Shown in pieces: positions 4,798-8,171 of a stretch of 8,171 bases of DNA; positions within the stretch are counted from its first letter, which is position 1, and the number at the start of each line of letters is the position of its first letter. This DNA is from Gammaproteobacteria bacterium (lineage in GTDB: Bacteria; Pseudomonadota; Gammaproteobacteria; SZUA-229). The stretch covers positions 1 through 8,171 of the forward strand of contig JARFQK010000297.1 in NCBI GenBank assembly GCA_029287815.1. The letters are read 5' to 3'. A model generated the notes under the pieces. The model did not search any database, had not been told where the DNA came from, and was given only the letters and a program-made list of their open reading frames with translations. The position numbers were made by a program, and so were the translations under genes.

Positions 4798-6162
4798 TCA
4801 AGCAGCCTTCTTCTCCAACGCCTGCAGCAATCGGGTATGAATCGACTTGAAGCCGCCATTGCTCATGATCACGATATGGTCTCCGGGCCGTGCCTGCTTG
4901 ATCAGGTCATGAATGATGTCAGCGACATCGTCATAAACATCGGCTGTTACCGCGGAATGTCGTGCAAGATCGCGAAGGTTCCAGTCAATACTGGCTGGCT
5001 GATAAAGATAAATGAGATCAGCCTGCTGCAAAGAATCCAACAAGCGCTTTTTGTGTACACCCATTCGCATCGTGTTCGAGCGTGGTTCCAGCACCGCCAG
5101 GATGCGACCGTTACCCGATAGCTCCTTGACTGCCGACAACGTCTCGATGATCGCGGTCGGGTGGTGGGCAAAATCATCGTAAACGGTAACGCCGTCCACC
5201 TGGCCCAATACTTCCAGACGACGCTTGATGCCTTTGAAGTCACCGAGCGCCTCACAGGCTTTTTCAACCGGAACACCAGCATGGCGCGTCGCGGCGACCG
5301 CAGCCAGCGCATTCAACCTGTTATGGGCGCCGTGCATCTTCCACTTCACCGGCGCGGCAAATTGACCATCGACCCAGACTTCAAATTCGCTGCCGTCTTC
5401 GACGCAATCACGGATAGACCAGTACTCGCCCGCTACCGAAAATTTTTCCACAGGCGTCCAGCAGCCCATTTCCAACACATCATCCAAATTCGGATCTGCG
5501 CCGTTAACGATCAATTTGCCTTGGCCCGGCACGGTGCGCACCAGGTGTTGAAACTGTTTCTTTATCGCGCCAACGTCGTCGAAAATGTCGGCATGGTCGA
5601 ATTCCAGATTATTCAATATGCAGGTTCGTGGCTGGTAGTGAACGAACTTCGAACGTTTGTCGAAAAAGGCGGTATCGTATTCATCCGCTTCTACAACGAA
5701 GAACGGGTAATCGCCGTAGCGAGCCGATAAACCGAAATTCGACGGTACACCGCCAATCAGGAAGCCCGGATTCAGGCCCGCATAGTCGAGGATCCAGGCC
5801 ACCATACTCGAGGTCGAGGTCTTGCCGTGGGTACCCGCAACAGCCAGCACCCAACGATTGCTCAGCACGTTTTCTGCCAACCATTGCGGTCCCGATGTGT
5901 AGGGCAAGTTGTTGTTGAGCACGTATTCGACGACCGGATTGCCCCGCGACATCGCATTGCCGATCACCACCTGGTCAACCTGATCCGTGATATGCGCCGG
6001 ATCGTAGCCTTCACAGAGTTCGATGCCCTGGAGCTCGAGCTGGGTGCTCATCGGTGGATAGACATTCTCGTCCGATCCGCTCACGGTATGCCCAGCCTGG
6101 CGTGCGAGCAGTGCCACACCGCCCATGAAAGTGCCACAAATGCCTAGAATATGGATATGCAT
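4798..6162 (-). CDS. mpl: UDP-N-acetylmuramate:L-alanyl-gamma-D-glutamyl-meso-DAP ligase
   Basis: Mpl reattaches the tripeptide recovered from old murein to UDP-MurNAc, letting the cell recycle cell-wall peptides in the cytosol. The protein has 454 residues, the usual length. It opens with the Mur-ligase-like Rossmann sequence MHIHILGICGTFMGG. The ATP loop GTHGKTST is at 110-117, the central-domain signature VEADEYDTAFFDKRSKF at about 157-173, DDFAHHPTA at 329-337, EPRSNTMRMG at 359-368, and MSNGGF at 433-438. EYDTAFFDKRSKF separates Mpl from MurC. The gene starts six bases after the stop of the unknown membrane gene and ends against ubiX, so the three form a likely operon. The start ATG has GGGAAG about ten bases upstream. 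Nothing looks damaged. Confidence 0.97.
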   Translation of the reverse strand: MHIHILGICGTFMGGVALLARQAGHTVSGSDENVYPPMSTQLELQGIELCEGYDPAHITDQVDQVVIGNAMSRGNPVVEYVLNNNLPYTSGPQWLAENVLSNRWVLAVAGTHGKTSTSSMVAWILDYAGLNPGFLIGGVPSNFGLSARYGDYPFFVVEADEYDTAFFDKRSKFVHYQPRTCILNNLEFDHADIFDDVGAIKKQFQHLVRTVPGQGKLIVNGADPNLDDVLEMGCWTPVEKFSVAGEYWSIRDCVEDGSEFEVWVDGQFAAPVKWKMHGAHNRLNALAAVAATRHAGVPVEKACEALGDFKGIKRRLEVLGQVDGVTVYDDFAHHPTAIIETLSAVKELSGNGRILAVLEPRSNTMRMGVHKKRLLDSLQQADLIYLYQPASIDWNLRDLARHSAVTADVYDDVADIIHDLIKQARPGDHIVIMSNGGFKSIHTRLLQALEKKAA

Positions 6163-6168
6163 AAAGTC

Positions 6169-6678
6169 TCAACTTCCCGGAAAAATGATTTCAGCAGCGG
6201 CTATCGACAAGAACAGATAACCAAACGACAATATCAGCCCTCGCAGCATACTTATCTGCAAGGCATGACGAAATATATGCGCAAACACGAGCACTTGCCA
6301 GCTGATCAGTCCCAGCATCAGCAGAGCAATTATTGTTACACCTTGCTCTGTTGGCTGCATATTCTGCAACTGAACAAAAATGGGCCATGCCAGCAAATGA
6401 TACACAGCGCCAATACCCATCAGAGCCGACACCATCTGCACAAAACGGGCGGTCAGTCGCACTAGCGACAGACAGACGTAACAGAACGCATACAGCAGAG
6501 CAACATCGAGAACGAGATTCGCAATCGCCTGCCCGACACTGACCGATGCGGCAAGCACCACCGCGCCGCTACCCAGATAGAGTATAGTCAACGTGCCTAG
6601 CAACGACAGCGAATAGGGCAAATGCTGCGGCCCCGCCCGAAGAAGCATTATCGCCAGTAAACGCTGGGCAACGCCCAT
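6169..6678 (-). CDS. unknown five-helix membrane protein upstream of mpl
   Basis: I do not recognise a named family with confidence. The protein has 169 residues and is mostly hydrophobic, with predicted helices at about 24-44, 51-72, 80-103, 112-135 and 142-163. The N-terminus (AQRLLAIMLLRAGPQHLPYS) looks like a short amphipathic stretch before the first helix, with an RAGPQHLPYS motif that I recall from other gammaproteobacterial proteins of this size. No enzyme motif, metal site or signal peptide stands out. An ideal AGGAGG lies nine bases before the ATG, so the start is well supported, and it is the first gene of the operon with mpl and ubiX. The context suggests a membrane role tied to wall recycling or quinone synthesis, but this is only guilt by association. 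A Yip1-like fold is a possibility I cannot test. Confidence 0.8.
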   Translation of the reverse strand: MGVAQRLLAIMLLRAGPQHLPYSLSLLGTLTILYLGSGAVVLAASVSVGQAIANLVLDVALLYAFCYVCLSLVRLTARFVQMVSALMGIGAVYHLLAWPIFVQLQNMQPTEQGVTIIALLMLGLISWQVLVFAHIFRHALQISMLRGLILSFGYLFLSIAAAEIIFPGS

Positions 6679-6687
6679 TACCTAAGG

Positions 6688-6693
6688 CCTCCT
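6688..6693 (-). promoter_or_regulatory. perfect Shine-Dalgarno of the unknown membrane gene
   Basis: The minus strand reads AGGAGG here, nine bases from the ATG at 6678. It is the strongest ribosome site in the window and fixes the start of the first gene of the minus-strand operon. Confidence 0.75.
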
Positions 6694-6778
6694 GGTGTCC
6701 TGGTTGAGATCATGATTATCGCTGATTGTTCCTTTCGACTTTATGCTACAGAGCGCATGGTACATAATACAAGCCATC
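6694..6778. promoter_or_regulatory. divergent promoter region between the mpl operon and pyrC
   Basis: The gap must hold promoters for both directions. For pyrC, CATAAT at 6763-6768 is the best -10, with a poor TTTATG (6740-6745) 17 bases upstream; it would start transcription only a few bases before the ATG. For the minus operon there are two options: TTGTAT (6772-6767) with TAGCAT (6748-6743), 18 apart, or GATAAT (6720-6715) with almost no -35. The pyrC -10 and the first minus -35 overlap, so the two promoters might compete. None is strong; all are readings by eye. Confidence 0.35.
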
Positions 6779-7828
6779 ATGACGACCGAAAGCATAACCA
6801 TCACCCGACCTGATGACTGGCATCTGCATTTGCGTGACGGCGACATACTCAAGAGTGTAGCTCCATTCACGGCAAAACAGTTCCAACGCGCCATTGTTAT
6901 GCCGAATCTGGTACCGGCGATAACCACCGTTAGACAGGCTGTTGACTACCTGGACCGTATTCTCGCAGCCGTCGAGGGCACTGACTTCGAGCCACTGATG
7001 ACGCTTTATCTGACCGATAACACACCTGCAGAAGAAATCGTGGCTGCACACAAGAGCTGTTTCATCAAAGGCGTGAAATTATACCCTGCTGGTGCAACAA
7101 CCAATTCAGACGACGGCGTTACAGACATCCACCGATGCTACCCTACGCTGGAAGAAATGCAGCGCGCCGGACTGCCGCTGCTGGTGCACGGCGAAGTCAC
7201 CGACAGCGAGGTAGACGTCTTCGACCGCGAAAAAGTCTTTATCGAACGTGTGTTGATACCACTGATCGACACCTTCCCAAATCTCAAGATCGTATTCGAA
7301 CATATCACGACAGCGGACGCTGTCGATTTTGTCATGGAGAGCGGGCCGCGGGTTGGCGCCACAGTCACTGCCCACCACTTATTGTACAACCGAAATGCGA
7401 TGTTTGACGGCGGCATTCGTCCTCATCATTATTGCCTGCCGGTACTGAAACGTGAGCGTCATCGGCGGGCGCTGTTAGAGGCGATCGCATCCGGTAATTC
7501 AAAGTTCTTTCTTGGCACTGACAGCGCACCCCATGCAAAAAGCCGCAAGGAATCCGACTGTGGCTGTGCGGGCATCTTCAGCGCGCACGCGGCAATCGAG
7601 CTGTATGCGACGATCTTCGATGATATCGGCGCGCTGGACAGGCTTGAAGCTTTTGCCAGTTTCTTTGGGCCGGATTTTTATGGTCTGCCGCGAAACAACA
7701 AAACGATCACGTTAGACAAAATTGCACAAACCATCCCGGACAGCTACCCGATGGCCGATCAGTCGGTTGTCCCATTGATGGCGGGTCAAACCATTCCATG
7801 GAAAATCAAGTCAAATCATGACAAATGA
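6779..7828 (+). CDS. pyrC: dihydroorotase, class II
   Basis: PyrC catalyses the reversible cyclisation of N-carbamoyl-aspartate to dihydroorotate in pyrimidine synthesis, using two zinc ions in the cytosol. From the chosen start it has 349 residues, close to the E. coli enzyme. The opening RPDDWHLHLRDGD carries the metal histidines H15 and H17. LYPAGATTNS follows K100, the lysine expected to be carbamylated. HGEVT gives H137, FEHIT gives H175, and GTDSAPHA gives D248 and H252. CGCAGIFSA near 261-269 is also family-typical. An in-frame ATG at 6743 would add twelve residues not found in relatives, so the ATG at 6779 is preferred, although no Shine-Dalgarno sequence precedes it. The 3' end overlaps rnt by 11 bases, as expected for coupled genes; the pyrC-rnt pairing also occurs in Pseudomonas. 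Confidence 0.97.
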   Translation: MTTESITITRPDDWHLHLRDGDILKSVAPFTAKQFQRAIVMPNLVPAITTVRQAVDYLDRILAAVEGTDFEPLMTLYLTDNTPAEEIVAAHKSCFIKGVKLYPAGATTNSDDGVTDIHRCYPTLEEMQRAGLPLLVHGEVTDSEVDVFDREKVFIERVLIPLIDTFPNLKIVFEHITTADAVDFVMESGPRVGATVTAHHLLYNRNAMFDGGIRPHHYCLPVLKRERHRRALLEAIASGNSKFFLGTDSAPHAKSRKESDCGCAGIFSAHAAIELYATIFDDIGALDRLEAFASFFGPDFYGLPRNNKTITLDKIAQTIPDSYPMADQSVVPLMAGQTIPWKIKSNHDK

Positions 7829-8171
7829 CGACAATCGCCAGTTGATGTCCCGCCGCTTCCGTGGTTTTTTGCCGGTCGTCGTCGATGTTGAAACCGGCGG
7901 CTTCAACGAGAAGAAGGACGCCCTGATCGAGATTGGCGCACTGACACTGACAATCGATGAGCAGGGCCATGTTGAGATCAACCAGACCTTCGCCTGCCAT
8001 GTCGAACCTTTCGCCAATGCCAACCTGGAACCGAAATCACTCGAGATCAATGGCATCGATCCTTTCCACCCGTTCCGCATGGCCAAGCCGGAGGACGAGG
8101 CGATACGCGAATTCTTCAAATTCGTCAGCACCGATATGAAACAAAGCGGTTGCAAGCGCGCGATCATGATT
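7818..8171 (+). CDS. rnt: ribonuclease T (partial, cut by window edge)
   Basis: Only the first 118 codons are present. RNase T is a DEDD-family 3'-5' exonuclease that trims tRNA and other stable RNA 3' ends, acting as a dimer. RFRGFLPVVVDVETGGFNEK matches the family's Exo I region, with catalytic D23 and E25 at the same numbers as in E. coli RNase T. CHVEPFANANLEPKSLEINGIDP and SGCKRAIMI also match. Exo II and III would lie beyond the edge. The ATG at 7818 is inside the last codons of pyrC in another reading frame and gives the N-terminal length of E. coli. A second in-frame ATG at 7845 would remove nine residues and is less likely. Translation is probably coupled to pyrC. Confidence 0.95.
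   Translation, partial: MTNDDNRQLMSRRFRGFLPVVVDVETGGFNEKKDALIEIGALTLTIDEQGHVEINQTFACHVEPFANANLEPKSLEINGIDPFHPFRMAKPEDEAIREFFKFVSTDMKQSGCKRAIMI

Noticed and set aside
5161..5730. 189-codon open frame opposite mpl
   Set aside because: It is complementary to the conserved core of mpl and has no ribosome site or recognisable motifs.

Overview
The window carries ordinary chromosomal DNA of a gammaproteobacterium, probably near the Pseudomonadales/Chromatiales part of the class. I infer this from protein content: a class II dihydroorotase followed by RNase T, an mpl-ubiX pair, a YcgL protein, and REP sequences with a GTAG head. The genus cannot be named. All recognised genes look intact except rnt, which is cut by the right edge. 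I see no CRISPR array, tRNA, rRNA, phage gene or transposase.

Layout. Positions 1-253 hold a non-coding leader with a possible promoter and three hairpins in front of hemL. From 254 to 3250 four genes run on the plus strand with tiny gaps or overlaps: hemL (tetrapyrrole synthesis), a GtrB-type polyprenyl-phosphate glycosyltransferase, a small GtrA-type membrane protein and ycgL. A hairpin and a promoter-like sequence follow, then a gene (3406-3834) for two membrane helices joined to a cold-shock domain, ended by a strong intrinsic terminator (3863-3894).

The gap between that gene and the convergent ubiX contains a 138-base concentric palindrome (3896-4033): two inverted GTAG-type REPs sit at the exact centre of a second, unrelated inverted repeat. 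On the minus strand, from 6678 down to 4178, lie an unrecognised five-helix membrane protein, mpl (murein peptide recycling) and ubiX (prenylated flavin for ubiquinone synthesis), closely packed as one likely operon. A 100-base divergent gap (6679-6778) separates this operon from pyrC and rnt on the plus strand, which overlap by 11 bases.

How the genes work together. The window is mainly housekeeping metabolism: heme, ubiquinone cofactor, pyrimidines, cell-wall recycling and RNA processing. The gtrB-gtrA pair would load a sugar onto undecaprenyl phosphate and flip it to the periplasm, but no third transferase that would use the sugar is visible here. The items most worth following are the membrane-anchored cold-shock protein with its structured leader, the nested REP palindrome, the hemL leader, and the unknown membrane protein tied to mpl-ubiX. 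I did not find a clear new multi-gene system.
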